From assembly GCA_036505635.1 (NCBI GenBank), contig DASXTC010000063.1:1-49846 (forward strand): a stretch of DNA of 49,846 nt, given 5' to 3'. Under the pieces are notes generated by a model, which made no database searches, had not been told where the DNA came from, and saw nothing but the letters and a program-made list of their open reading frames with translations. This document shows, in pieces, positions 16,659 through 25,444 of the stretch. How positions within the stretch are numbered: position 1 is the first letter of the stretch; each line of letters starts with the position of its first letter. This DNA is from DASXTC01 sp036505635. Lineage in GTDB: Bacteria > Acidobacteriota > Polarisedimenticolia > JACPZX01 > DASXTC01. The translations under genes were made by a program, and so were the position numbers.

Positions 16659-17729
16659 ATGCCGGTGCTTTTCTCGCGAAACAAGAGCCTTGTCGGTCTG
16701 GACATCGGGACGAGCTCGGTCAAAGCGGTCGAGCTCAAGGAACTGGGCAAGGGCCGGGGGTACCAGCTGGTGAGCATCGGCATGGAGCCTCTGTCGCCCG
16801 AGGCGATCGTAGACGGCGCCATCATGGATTCGGGGCTCGTCATCGAATCGATCCAGAGGGTCTTCAGCAACAACCGGATCAAGCCATCCGACGTCGCCAT
16901 CTCGCTATCGGGCCATTCGGTCATCATCAAGAAGATCAGCCTTCCGGTGATGAACCCCGACGAGCTGGCCGAGTCGATCCAGTGGGAGGCGGAGCAGTAC
17001 ATCCCCTTCGACGTGGATGACGTCAATATCGACTACCAGATACTCGAGGGGTCCTCGAGCGGCGGCGAGGGGAACATGGATGTCCTCCTCGTGGCCGTGA
17101 AGAAGGACAAGATCAACGACATGACGAGCGTCATCACCCAGGCGGGCAAGAACGCGCTGGTCGCCGACGTGGACGTCTTCGCCGTGCAGAACGCCTACGA
17201 AGCCAACTACGAGCCGGTGCCCGGCAAGGTTGTCGCGCTGGTGAACATCGGGGCCGCGGTCACGAACATCGCCATCATGCAGAACGGCTCCTCCATCTTC
17301 TGGCGCGACATCTCGGTGGGCGGCAACAACTACACCGACGCGCTCCAGAAGGAGCTCAACCTCTCCTGGGATCAGGCCGAGCAGGCCAAGCGCGGCGAGC
17401 CCAGCGGGGCCTCGCACGAGCGCGTCATGGCGATCATCGACGCGGTCACCGAGCAGGTGGGCACCGAGATCCAGAAGACCCTCGACTTCTTCAAGGCGAC
17501 GTCCGCCTCCGACCCGGTGTCGCTGATCGAGCTGACCGGCGGCGCGGCGAGGACTCCCAACCTGATGTCGTACCTGAGCCGGCGGTTCGAGACGCAGGTC
17601 GAGATGATGAACCCCTTCCGCAACATCCAGATCAGCGAGCGGGCCTTCCCGCCCGACAAGCTCGAGCCGATGACGGCGGCGGCCACGGTGGCGGTGGGCC
17701 TGGCTCTCAGAAAGGTGGGCGACAAATGA
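16659..17729 (+). CDS. pilM: Type IV pilus assembly protein PilM
   Basis: 356 aa from ATG 16659 (GTG 16656 or TTG 16629 are possible). It is an actin-like ATPase with LVGLDIGTSSVKAVEL (phosphate-1), ALVNIGAAVTNIAI (phosphate-2) and LIELTGGAARTPNL (adenosine) motifs. PilM sits on the cytoplasmic side of the inner membrane and binds the PilN N-terminus, linking the PilB/PilC motor to PilNOPQ. It overlaps pilN by ATGA and starts the alignment-complex operon. Length matches the family. Confidence 0.95.
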   Translation: MPVLFSRNKSLVGLDIGTSSVKAVELKELGKGRGYQLVSIGMEPLSPEAIVDGAIMDSGLVIESIQRVFSNNRIKPSDVAISLSGHSVIIKKISLPVMNPDELAESIQWEAEQYIPFDVDDVNIDYQILEGSSSGGEGNMDVLLVAVKKDKINDMTSVITQAGKNALVADVDVFAVQNAYEANYEPVPGKVVALVNIGAAVTNIAIMQNGSSIFWRDISVGGNNYTDALQKELNLSWDQAEQAKRGEPSGASHERVMAIIDAVTEQVGTEIQKTLDFFKATSASDPVSLIELTGGAARTPNLMSYLSRRFETQVEMMNPFRNIQISERAFPPDKLEPMTAAATVAVGLALRKVGDK

Positions 17730-18328
17730 TCAAGGTAAACCTCCTGACGGGCGCCAAGAGAGAACCCGCGCGGAAGGCGCCCGCTCTGAAAGTCGAGGGG
17801 ATGGGCGGTAGCCAGAACCTCTTCCTGGTGGTCATCCTCGGTCTGGCGGTCGCCTTTTCGGGCTGGCGCTACTACAGCCTGAGCGCGGAATCCGAAAGGC
17901 TCGATCAGAATCTCGAGACCGCGCGCGAGCAGCTCAAGAAGGTGGAGGACGACCGGAAGGCGATCGAGGTCCTGAAGGTCAAGAAGGTCGCCTTCCAGAG
18001 GCAGATCGACATCATCACGACCCTGAAGAACAACCAGCAGGTGCCGGTGCGGCTCCTCGACGAGGTCTCGCGCAACCTGCCCGACTTCCTGTGGCTCATC
18101 ACGATGCAAGAGTCCGGCAACCAGCTCACGTTCAGCGGAAGGGCGACGACGCCCAACGCGTACGCGAACTTCTACAACAATCTGGACGCCTCGCCCTACT
18201 TCCAGGACGTCGGAAAGATCAGCTACACGGCGGACAAGGAGGACGTGACGTTCTCGCTTTCGGCGCGTTTCGTGCCGGGGGGCAAGAAGAGCAAGCCCCC
18301 GGCCGCCGCCGGACAGCAGGGTCAGTAG
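17726..18328 (+). CDS. pilN: Type IV pilus assembly protein PilN
   Basis: 200 aa. The short cytoplasmic start IKVNLLTGAKRE is the PilM-binding INLLP-type motif; it is followed by a membrane helix (LFLVVILGLAVAFSGWRYYSL) and a coiled coil (ERLDQNLETAREQLKKVEDD), then a ferredoxin-like periplasmic domain (VPVRLLDEVSRNLPDFLWLITM). It forms a heterodimer with PilO in the inner membrane. It overlaps pilM by 4 bp; pilO follows after 25 bp. Confidence 0.95.
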   Translation: MIKVNLLTGAKREPARKAPALKVEGMGGSQNLFLVVILGLAVAFSGWRYYSLSAESERLDQNLETAREQLKKVEDDRKAIEVLKVKKVAFQRQIDIITTLKNNQQVPVRLLDEVSRNLPDFLWLITMQESGNQLTFSGRATTPNAYANFYNNLDASPYFQDVGKISYTADKEDVTFSLSARFVPGGKKSKPPAAAGQQGQ

Positions 18329-18353
18329 GTCGGCGGGAGGAAGGAGACCAAAC

Positions 18354-18932
18354 ATGCTGAACAAACTTCCATTCTGGGGACAATTGGTGGTCTTCCTCGC
18401 CCTCGGCGCCGGCATCGTGATGGGAGGACAGCTCTTCTATCCCAACTTCGGCGAGATGTCGGGCAAGATCGCCACGAAGCAGACGGAGCTCGACGAGCTC
18501 AACGTCAAGATCCAGGAGGGCCAGCAGGCGGCCAAGATGCGCGCCGAGCTTCAGGCCGAGACCGATCGGCTGAACCTCCAGCTCGCGAGCCTGCGGCGGA
18601 TCCTGCCGACCGACCCGGAGGCGGGCGCCCTCATCAAGTGGTTGGAGAGCCAGGCCGGCCGGTTCAACCTGGCCATCAGGACGCTCTCGGAAGCCAGCAT
18701 CAAGCGCGAGGAGTTCTACAAGGAGTACGCCTACAACATGGAGATCGTGGGCAACTACCACGACCTCGGTCGCTTCCTCGACGTGATCGGCAAGCATGAC
18801 CGCATTCTGAACATCCGGAGCATGAACGTGAGGGCCAATACGGGGCCGGATCGTCTTCAGAAGTCGATTGGCTCGTCCTTCACCGCGGCGACCTTCGTCT
18901 ACGTCGAACAGCCGGAGGGCGGAGCGTCATGA
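18354..18932 (+). CDS. pilO: Type IV pilus assembly protein PilO
   Basis: 192 aa. An N-terminal helix (LPFWGQLVVFLALGAGIVMGG) precedes a coiled coil (KIATKQTELDELNVKIQEGQ) and a periplasmic domain with LRRILPTDPEAGALIKWLE and YNMEIVGNYHDLGRFLDVIGKHDRI, typical of PilO. It pairs with PilN and contacts PilP. GGAAGGAG precedes the ATG. The stop overlaps pilP (ATGA). Confidence 0.95.
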   Translation: MLNKLPFWGQLVVFLALGAGIVMGGQLFYPNFGEMSGKIATKQTELDELNVKIQEGQQAAKMRAELQAETDRLNLQLASLRRILPTDPEAGALIKWLESQAGRFNLAIRTLSEASIKREEFYKEYAYNMEIVGNYHDLGRFLDVIGKHDRILNIRSMNVRANTGPDRLQKSIGSSFTAATFVYVEQPEGGAS

Positions 18933-19591
18933 GCAGCGCAGTGAAGTTTCGGACTCTGATTCTCGCAGCGGCCGCCGCGACGCTCACGCTGTCCTCGGCG
19001 ACCCTCGCGCCCGCCCAGAGCGGCACGCTGGTGGGCAAGGCGAAGTCGAAGGTGACGCAGGCGCAGGGCGCGACGCCGACCACGGCCGAGCCCTCCGCAC
19101 AGGCTCCTGTGCCCGCGCCGTCCGGCGAACATGCCGGCCTGACCGTGATCGGCGCCGACCCCAACCATCTCTCGGCGGTGAAGGCGCTCGAGCAGATCCG
19201 GAGGGACGAGGAAGCCTCCTCCGAGGGCACGACCTTCTCCTACGACCCGGGGGACCGGCGCGATCCGTTCCTCTCGCCGCAGGATGTCCTGCTGGCGCAG
19301 ATGACAGGCAACGCCTGTCAGGGGGAAGGCATCGAGTGCTGGCTGATTCAGGACGTCACGGTCATCGGTGTGCTGACGCGCAAGTCGGGAAACGTCGCGC
19401 TGGTGATCGGGCCTGATGGTTACGGTACCACCTTGCACGAAGGCGACAAGCTCTACGACGGGGACGTCAGGAGGATAGATCCGGAGACGGGTCTCGTCGT
19501 GTTTCGTCAGAAAATCAACGACCCGACCCGGATCAAACCCTTCCGGGACGTGGAGAAGGGTCTGAATCTGACCAAGGAGGGACGCTCATGA
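18929..19591 (+). CDS. pilP: Type IV pilus assembly protein PilP
   Basis: 220 aa. It has a signal peptide (LILAAAAATLTLSSATLAPAQS) without an obvious lipobox Cys, an unstructured Ala/Pro region, then the PilP beta-domain: YDPGDRRDPFLSPQDVL and VIGVLTRKSGNVALVIGPDGYGTTLHEGDKLYDGDV. PilP links the inner-membrane PilNO pair to the PilQ secretin N0 domain. In many bacteria PilP is a lipoprotein; here a cleavable signal seems more likely. It is overlapped at both ends by ATGA junctions with pilO and pilQ. Confidence 0.93.
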   Translation: MSSAVKFRTLILAAAAATLTLSSATLAPAQSGTLVGKAKSKVTQAQGATPTTAEPSAQAPVPAPSGEHAGLTVIGADPNHLSAVKALEQIRRDEEASSEGTTFSYDPGDRRDPFLSPQDVLLAQMTGNACQGEGIECWLIQDVTVIGVLTRKSGNVALVIGPDGYGTTLHEGDKLYDGDVRRIDPETGLVVFRQKINDPTRIKPFRDVEKGLNLTKEGRS

Positions 19592-22089
19592 GCTGGTGGA
19601 GGATGGTCGGGGCGCTGTTCCTGGCCCTTAACGTGCTCGGGTGCGCCGCGCACTCGCGGATCTCCGAGCCGTCCGCGCCGCTGCCCGACGGAAGCGAGCA
19701 GGCGCAGGTCGAGCCGGGATCGCCGGCCGGCGAGCCGGAAGCCGCAGGTCAGGGGGGCGCCCGGATCGAGTCGGTCACGGCTGAGCCCGTCGACACGGGC
19801 ACCATCGTGACGATCAGGGGCGATCATCCTCTGAATTACACCTCGTACGACCCCGACGCCACCAGACTGGTCATCGAGCTGCCCGACTCCAATCTCGGCT
19901 CGGTGCCGCCCGTCATCGAGGTCGGCACGCCACAGCTCCAGCGGATCGAGAGCAGCCGGGTCGAATCCCGCAGCGGCTCGGCGCACGCGCGCATCGAGCT
20001 GGTGGGACGCGTCGCGGCACAGACGCACATCGAGCCTCGGGGCTCCGATCTTGTGGTGATCCTCGAGGGGGATTCGTCGACCGCGGCGGCCGCCTCGCCG
20101 CAGGCCGAGCCGTCCGCCTACATGGATCCCATGCACGACCAGGGCGCCCCGAACCCGGCTCAGCCGGAGCCGTCCGCCGCGCACGAGATGGAGCCGATGA
20201 CCGGTAACCAGGCCTCGGCAGGCGCTCCCGCGAAGAGGTTGACGGCCGTTCACGTCACCGGCAGCGAAGAGGCGCCGGTGGTGACGCTCGAAGGGGACGG
20301 TGACCTCGAGTTCAAGTCGTTCGAGCTGACGGATCCGCCGCGACTGGTCGTCGACGTCATGGGCGTGACCAACGGCGTCAAGGGCAAGAAGATCGCGGTC
20401 GGGACGCAGGCGGTCGAGCAGGTCCGCGTGTCCCAGTTCAGCAAGAGCCCCGACAAGGTGACCCGGGTCGTCTTCGATCTCAAGAGCCAGGTCCCGTACC
20501 ACATCGAGGACCAGGGCTCCACGGTCGCGATCGACTTTTCGGCGATGCCGATGGCCGCGGCGTCCGAGATGAAGGCCGACGAGCCGGCGAAGGAGATGAC
20601 GGCCGGCATGCAGGAGGCACCCGCCGAATCGCCCAAGCCGGCGCCAGCGTTCACCGGAGAGGAGCCCCGGCCGGCGACGCCGCAGAGCTCAGCCCGCAGC
20701 AAGGAAGTACAGCCGGCCTCCTCGAGCCTGCAGGAGATGGGTCGCGACGTGGTGCTGTTCGATCGCTCCAACGCCAGGATGGCACAGGCCGGCAAGGCCC
20801 CGCGGGCTTCCGACGCGCCCTCGCCGGGCTACTTCCAGCCGAGCTACGAGAGCAGGACGATCGCGGGCGGCAAGAAGAACTACCGCGGCGAGAAGATCTC
20901 GGTGGCCTTCCGGGACGCCGACCTGCGCGAGGTGATGTTCTTCTTCGCGGACGTCATGAAGATGAACATCGTGCTGGATCCCGACGTGAGCGGCAAGGTG
21001 GACATCCGGCTCAACCAGGTCCCCTGGGACCAGGCGTTCCAGGTGATCCTGAAGAACCAGGGTCTGGACGCCACCGAGGAGGACAACGTCATCCGCATCG
21101 CGAAGACCACTAAGCTGCGCACCGAGGCGGCCGACCTGAGGTCGCTCAAGCAGGCGCAGGAGCTGGCGGTCGATCCGGTCACTTTCACGAGGACCCTCTC
21201 GTACGCGAAGGTTCAGGACGCGATGTCGGTGCTTCAGCAGGTCAAGACGGACCGCGGCAAGATCGTCGCCGACATCCGGACGAACACCCTGATCATCCAG
21301 GACATCCCCGACAAGATGACCGCGTACAACGGTCTGCTCGATTCGCTGGACACACAGACACCTCAGGTCATCATCGAGGCGCGCATCGTCGAGGCGATTC
21401 GCAGCTTCGAACGGGATCTGGGCATCAACTGGGGGATCGCCGGCAAGGCGACGCCGGCTCTCGGCACGCAGACCAACCTCCAGTTCCCGCACCGCGTCGA
21501 GTTCAACGCGGACGTCAACACGGCGCCCCCGGGGTTCCCCAACTCGGGCAGCATCGGGCTGATGCTCGGCAACGTCCTCGACTCGTTCACGCTCGACATC
21601 GCGCTGGAGTCCTTCGAGTCGGACGGCAAGGTGAGGATCCTGTCATCGCCCAGGATCGCCACGCAGAACAACCAGCCGGCCACCATCGAGCAGGGCGTTC
21701 AGATCCCCGTGGTGACGACCACGGCCACCGAGGTGGACGTCCAGTACGTGCCGGCCTCGCTGCGGCTCATCGTGACGCCCCAGATCACGGCCGAGGACAC
21801 CGTCATCATGAAGGTGAAGGTGGAGAACAACCAGCCCTCATCGACGATCAGCGTCTCGGACGTTCCCGGTATCGTGACCGAGAGCGTCGACACGCAGATC
21901 CTCGTGCGTACCGGGACCACCGCCGTCATCGGCGGGGTCTACAAGCTCCAGGAGACGGACAACGAGACGGGAATACCAGGCCTCAGAAGGATCCCCTTCC
22001 TGGGTTGGCTCTTCAAGAACAAGGTCAACAAGAAGGATTCCTCTGAGCTGCTCGTCTTCATCACGCCAAAAATCGTGAAGAACATCTGA
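19588..22089 (+). CDS. pilQ: Type IV pilus secretin PilQ
   Basis: 833 aa. A signal sequence ends near VLGCAAHS, a possible lipobox. Two AMIN-like domains (~55-150, ~210-310) bind peptidoglycan; a Pro/Ala linker precedes the STN/N0 domain (ISVAFRDADLREVMFFFADVMKMNIVLDPDVSGKVDIRL, ~432-470), an N1 domain (LRTNTLIIQDIPDKM region) and the C-terminal secretin pore (VIIEARIVEAIRSFERDLGINWG; VRILSSPRIATQNNQPATIEQG; VRTGTTAVIGGVYK; IPFLGWLFKNK). It forms the outer-membrane channel for the pilus. It is the fifth gene of pilMNOPQ. Confidence 0.97.
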   Translation: MSWWRMVGALFLALNVLGCAAHSRISEPSAPLPDGSEQAQVEPGSPAGEPEAAGQGGARIESVTAEPVDTGTIVTIRGDHPLNYTSYDPDATRLVIELPDSNLGSVPPVIEVGTPQLQRIESSRVESRSGSAHARIELVGRVAAQTHIEPRGSDLVVILEGDSSTAAAASPQAEPSAYMDPMHDQGAPNPAQPEPSAAHEMEPMTGNQASAGAPAKRLTAVHVTGSEEAPVVTLEGDGDLEFKSFELTDPPRLVVDVMGVTNGVKGKKIAVGTQAVEQVRVSQFSKSPDKVTRVVFDLKSQVPYHIEDQGSTVAIDFSAMPMAAASEMKADEPAKEMTAGMQEAPAESPKPAPAFTGEEPRPATPQSSARSKEVQPASSSLQEMGRDVVLFDRSNARMAQAGKAPRASDAPSPGYFQPSYESRTIAGGKKNYRGEKISVAFRDADLREVMFFFADVMKMNIVLDPDVSGKVDIRLNQVPWDQAFQVILKNQGLDATEEDNVIRIAKTTKLRTEAADLRSLKQAQELAVDPVTFTRTLSYAKVQDAMSVLQQVKTDRGKIVADIRTNTLIIQDIPDKMTAYNGLLDSLDTQTPQVIIEARIVEAIRSFERDLGINWGIAGKATPALGTQTNLQFPHRVEFNADVNTAPPGFPNSGSIGLMLGNVLDSFTLDIALESFESDGKVRILSSPRIATQNNQPATIEQGVQIPVVTTTATEVDVQYVPASLRLIVTPQITAEDTVIMKVKVENNQPSSTISVSDVPGIVTESVDTQILVRTGTTAVIGGVYKLQETDNETGIPGLRRIPFLGWLFKNKVNKKDSSELLVFITPKIVKNI

Positions 22090-22103
22090 GGAGGGTTGCG
22101 CTG

Positions 22104-22658
22104 ATGAAAGGGGTTCGGAAATCGTTCATCTGTTCCCTTGGGGCCGTCATGGTCCTGGCGGCCCTCTGGGGATGCAACGGCACCAACATCGACGACGGCA
22201 ACAAGTCTGACTCGCTCCTGATCGTGGACAGCGTGACGCCCGCCTCCATTCAGGCCGACGTCACCGGTAACACCGATCCGAACACGCTGTTCGTGTCGCC
22301 GCCCGAGGATGACACGATCGAGATCGAGGTCAGGAACATGAACCGCACCAAGACGGGGGCCGGGATCTACGGCGACATCGTCATCGACAGCATCGAGCTG
22401 AGCTGCGCCAACGGGTCCCTGACGATCGGTTCGGGCTCCAGCGTGACCACGCCCGCCAGCCGGACGATTCCAGCCGAGTCGAGCGCGTCGATTGTCGTGA
22501 CGGTGGCCACCGGCGCGTACAAGCTGGCCAACTCGGGAACGCTGCTTCTGACGACCAACGACGTCTGCTCGGTCGTCTTCAACGGCGAGGACCTGAGCGG
22601 CGAGCCGATCATCAGCAAGAGGGCCATCTTCGGCATCTCCTACGTCGACACTCCCTGA
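22104..22658 (+). CDS. Lipoprotein of unknown function after pilQ
   Basis: 184 aa. A lipoprotein signal ends MVLAALWGC, placing Cys at about residue 24. The mature part is acidic and beta-rich with Ser/Thr-rich strands (SSVTTPASRTIPAESSASIVVTV) and two Cys (ELSCANGSL, TNDVCSVVF) that could form a disulphide; it resembles an immunoglobulin-like or carbohydrate-binding fold but I recognise no family. It starts 14 bp after pilQ with GAGGAGG upstream and ends just before a terminator, so it belongs to the pil operon and may be a pilotin or pilus-surface accessory (inference). Confidence 0.75.
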   Translation: MKGVRKSFICSLGAVMVLAALWGCNGTNIDDGNKSDSLLIVDSVTPASIQADVTGNTDPNTLFVSPPEDDTIEIEVRNMNRTKTGAGIYGDIVIDSIELSCANGSLTIGSGSSVTTPASRTIPAESSASIVVTVATGAYKLANSGTLLLTTNDVCSVVFNGEDLSGEPIISKRAIFGISYVDTP

Positions 22659-22688
22659 GCGCGGGGCCGTCGTCCCGTCTCGGTTTCT

Positions 22689-22735
22689 CGAAGCCCCCGT
22701 CAGGCCCCCGGGCCCCGGCGGGGGCTTCGGCTTTT
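22689..22735 (+). terminator. Rho-independent terminator of the pilMNOPQ operon
   Basis: A perfect 11-bp stem, CGAAGCCCCCG (22689-22699) with CGGGGGCTTCG (22719-22729), has an inner GGCCCC/GGGGCC-like loop and is followed by GCTTTT (22730-22735). It is 30 bases after the lipoprotein stop. Confidence 0.8.
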
Positions 22736-22749
22736 CGGCGCCCGCCGTC

Positions 22750-22779
22750 TTGCAATGCCCGGCCGGCGTCGGGTAAGAT
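22750..22779 (+). promoter_or_regulatory. Promoter for the TPR-pepP-accBC-thiE cluster
   Basis: TTGCAA (22750-22755), 18 bp, TAAGAT (22774-22779), placed just after the pil terminator. The leader to the TTG start at 22871 would be about 85 nt; nothing else is recognisable in 22780-22870. Confidence 0.5.
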
Positions 22780-22870
22780 GACCCGGCTTGAAGGTGGCGT
22801 GCCGTGCAAGTAGAGGCTGTTCAATCGCTTATGTCCCGTCACGGCTCCTCCACGACATCGAGGAGACCCC

Positions 22871-23800
22871 TTGGAGCTCCGGCAGATGACGCCCGACAGG
22901 CCCGCCGCTGATCCGGTCAAGATCTCCGAGCTGAAGCGACGGCTGGCGAAGGAGCCCGCCTCGCGCTCGTTCTTCGAGCTGGCCCGCGAGTACCACGAGG
23001 CCGGCCAGCTCCAGGAAGGAGCGGCGGTCTGCGCGCAGGGGCTCAAGTACCATCCCAACTACCTCTCCGCGCGCGTCCTCCTGGGGCGGATCCTGTTCGA
23101 CATGGGTCGCACGGAGGAGTCCCGCTCCGAGATGGATTCGGTCCTCGCGGTTGCCCCGGACAACCTCGTGGCCCGAAGGATCCTGGCGCAGATCTGCCTC
23201 GAACAGGGGGACATCGGAGGGGCGCTCGACCGGCTCCGCTCGCTGCTCGCGTTCAACCCGGCCGACACCGATACGAGAACGAAGATCGCGGAGATCGAGG
23301 CGGGGCTCCACGCCCCCGCCGCCTCACCCCAGGCGGGGCCGCAGACCGGGCCGGCCCTTCGCGAGTCGGCGGCTGTCGAGGCCGCAACGCCGGTGGAGAT
23401 CGCGCCCGCCGCCGCTCCTGCACCGCCGCCGCCGATCCTCGCGCCGCTGGCCGCCGGTCCGGGGCCTCAGGAGGCTCCCATCCTCGAGCTCGTGGAGGAG
23501 CCCCGGGAGGCTCCGGGCGCGCTCGAATCGGGAGTGCTCGCGACCCCGACTCTCGCCGACATCTACCTCCAGCAGGGGCTGCCTCAGAAGGCGGCGCTGG
23601 TCTACCATGAGATCCTGCGGGGAGACCCGGACAACGTGGAGGCGCTGGCCCGGCTCGCCGAGCTCGAAAGGGCCGCGCCCCCTCCTCCCGACCCGGCCGC
23701 GCTCATCCGCCGGAGGAAGATCGCCGCGCTCACCTCGTGGCTCGATACGATCCGCCGGGCAAGCTGTGCGCGAAGCGCCGCCGGCGCGCCTCGTCGTTAA
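22871..23800 (+). CDS. Cytoplasmic TPR-repeat protein
   Basis: 309 aa from TTG 22871, with GAGGAG 6-7 nt upstream (an in-frame ATG at 22886 is the alternative). There is no signal peptide. TPR-like pairs at ~30-150 include SFFELAREYHEAGQLQEGAAVC, LSARVLLGRILFDMGRTEES, LVARRILAQICLEQGDIGGA. A long Ala/Pro linker (~155-225) leads to a final TPR (LADIYLQQGLPQKAALVYHEIL) and a basic tail with two Cys-like positions (RRASCARS). The final TPR with its PALI-like tail resembles regulators found beside fatty-acid or pilus genes, but I cannot assign a function. pepP follows at 21 bp. Confidence 0.7.
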   Translation: MELRQMTPDRPAADPVKISELKRRLAKEPASRSFFELAREYHEAGQLQEGAAVCAQGLKYHPNYLSARVLLGRILFDMGRTEESRSEMDSVLAVAPDNLVARRILAQICLEQGDIGGALDRLRSLLAFNPADTDTRTKIAEIEAGLHAPAASPQAGPQTGPALRESAAVEAATPVEIAPAAAPAPPPPILAPLAAGPGPQEAPILELVEEPREAPGALESGVLATPTLADIYLQQGLPQKAALVYHEILRGDPDNVEALARLAELERAAPPPPDPAALIRRRKIAALTSWLDTIRRASCARSAAGAPRR

Positions 23801-23821
23801 TCCGGAAGGAGCCCGCCCCGC

Positions 23822-24928
23822 GTGAACCCTCGAGCCCCTGCCGCCCCGCCACGAGCCCCCCTCGACGCCCTCCGCGATCTGATCGTCACGGCCGGGGTCG
23901 ACGCGCTTCTGGTCAGCCGGATCGAAAACGTCCGATACGTCTCCGGATTCACCGGCTCATCGGCCGCGCTCCTCGTCACCGGGACGGAGGCGCTCCTCGC
24001 CACGGACTCACGCTACGCCGAGCAGGCCGGCGCTCAGGCCGCCGGCTTCGACGTCCAGGTCGAGGGCGGAATCCCCACGCTCGTCGCGGCCGCCACCGCC
24101 GCCCGGATCGGCGCGCGCCGCGTGGGATTTGAGCCTGACGCGGTCAGCTACGAGACCTGGCAGGGGATGGGCCGCGCGACTCGGGACACGGCGGACCTCG
24201 TTCTGGTACCCTGTCGGGGCCTCATCGAGCGCCTGCGGGCGATCAAGAGCGCCTCGGAGATGGCGCTCATCGAGCGCGCGGTCCGGATCGCCACACAGGC
24301 CTACGAGGAAGTTCTCCCGCTCGTGAAGCCGGGGGCCGTCGAACGCGACCTGGCTCTGGAGATCGAGATCCGGATGAAGCAGGCGGGGGCGCAGGAGGTC
24401 GCGTTCGATCTGATCGTGGCCTCCGGGCCGCGTTCCTCGCTGCCGCACGGCAGGGCGTCTGACCGGGCCGTCCGGGCCGGCGAGTTCATCGTATTTGACA
24501 TCGGCGCACGTTTTGAGGGATACCATAGCGACATGACGCGCACGGTCTTCACGGGGAGGCCCGATCCCCGGGCTCGCGCCCTCTACCAGACGGTGTTGGA
24601 GGCCCAACGACGCGCCATCGAGGCGATCCGGCCCGGCGCGGCGGCACGCGAGGTGGATGCGGCGGCGCGCGGCTTCATCGATGAGGCGGGGCATGGCGGC
24701 CGGTTCGGGCATGGAACGGGGCACGGCGTGGGGCTGCAAGTGCACGAGGCGCCGCGTGTCGGGCCCGGCTCGGATGAGACCCTCGCGCCCGGGATGGTCC
24801 TGACCGTCGAGCCTGGCATCTACCTGCCGGGCATCGGCGGCGTCAGGATCGAGGACATGGTCGTCGTGACGCAGGATGGCCACAGAGTCATGACGACGGC
24901 GCCCACGGACGCCTGGAGCCTGGAGTGA
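23822..24928 (+). CDS. pepP: Xaa-Pro aminopeptidase (M24B family)
   Basis: 368 aa from GTG 23822, with GGAAGGAG upstream. The N-terminal creatinase-like domain (VRYVSGFTGSSAALLVT) is followed by the pita-bread fold with all five metal ligands visible: Asp in FIVFDIGARFEG, Asp in HSDMTRTVF, His in GHGTGHGVGLQVHE, Glu in TVEPGIYLPG and Glu in GGVRIEDMVVV. It removes the N-terminal residue before proline, or splits Xaa-Pro dipeptides. Its position just before accB-accC is a common bacterial arrangement. PepP versus PepQ cannot be settled by eye. Confidence 0.92.
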   Translation: MNPRAPAAPPRAPLDALRDLIVTAGVDALLVSRIENVRYVSGFTGSSAALLVTGTEALLATDSRYAEQAGAQAAGFDVQVEGGIPTLVAAATAARIGARRVGFEPDAVSYETWQGMGRATRDTADLVLVPCRGLIERLRAIKSASEMALIERAVRIATQAYEEVLPLVKPGAVERDLALEIEIRMKQAGAQEVAFDLIVASGPRSSLPHGRASDRAVRAGEFIVFDIGARFEGYHSDMTRTVFTGRPDPRARALYQTVLEAQRRAIEAIRPGAAAREVDAAARGFIDEAGHGGRFGHGTGHGVGLQVHEAPRVGPGSDETLAPGMVLTVEPGIYLPGIGGVRIEDMVVVTQDGHRVMTTAPTDAWSLE

Positions 24929-24931
24929 CCC

Positions 24932-25435
24932 TTGGAGAATAAAGAGCTCAAAGAGCTGATGGAATACATCGCGCTGTCCTCCTTCGCCGAGTTCGAGATG
25001 GAGCGCGACGGGTTCAAGCTCAAGCTGGTCAAAGAGGGCGCGCGATCCCAGAACGCCGCGGGCCACAACAGCTCGGGCGCCCCGACGCTCCCCGCCGGCA
25101 GCGCCGCGGGCCCGTCTGCGCCGGCCATTGCCCCCGTGCCAGGCGCCACCGCGGCGGCCCCCGTCCCGGTAGCCTCCGCGGGGGCCGACCTCTTTCAGGT
25201 GACCTCCCCGATGGTCGGCACCTTCTACCGCTCCTCCAGCCCCACGTCGCCTCCCTTCGTCCAGGTCGGAGACACGATCAAGAAGGGACAGGTGATCTGC
25301 ATCATCGAGGCGATGAAACTGATGAACGAGATCGAATCGGAGGTCACGGGGGAGATCGTCGATATCCCGGTCAGCAACGGGCAGCCGGTCGAGTACTCGG
25401 AAGTGCTCTTCCGCGTCCGCGTCACCTCCCCCTAG
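24932..25435 (+). CDS. accB: Biotin carboxyl carrier protein of acetyl-CoA carboxylase
   Basis: 167 aa from TTG 24932, 3 bp after pepP. The N-terminus (NKELKELMEYIALSSFAEFEMERDGFKLKL) is the usual AccB lead, followed by an Ala/Pro linker (~45-85) and the biotinyl domain. The biotin acceptor Lys is in EAMKLMNEI (~128). The thumb (SPTSPPFVQVGDTIKKGQ) identifies it as the acetyl-CoA carboxylase carrier. It is coupled to accC, 9 bp downstream. Confidence 0.97.
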   Translation: MENKELKELMEYIALSSFAEFEMERDGFKLKLVKEGARSQNAAGHNSSGAPTLPAGSAAGPSAPAIAPVPGATAAAPVPVASAGADLFQVTSPMVGTFYRSSSPTSPPFVQVGDTIKKGQVICIIEAMKLMNEIESEVTGEIVDIPVSNGQPVEYSEVLFRVRVTSP

Positions 25436-25444
25436 AAACGAGCC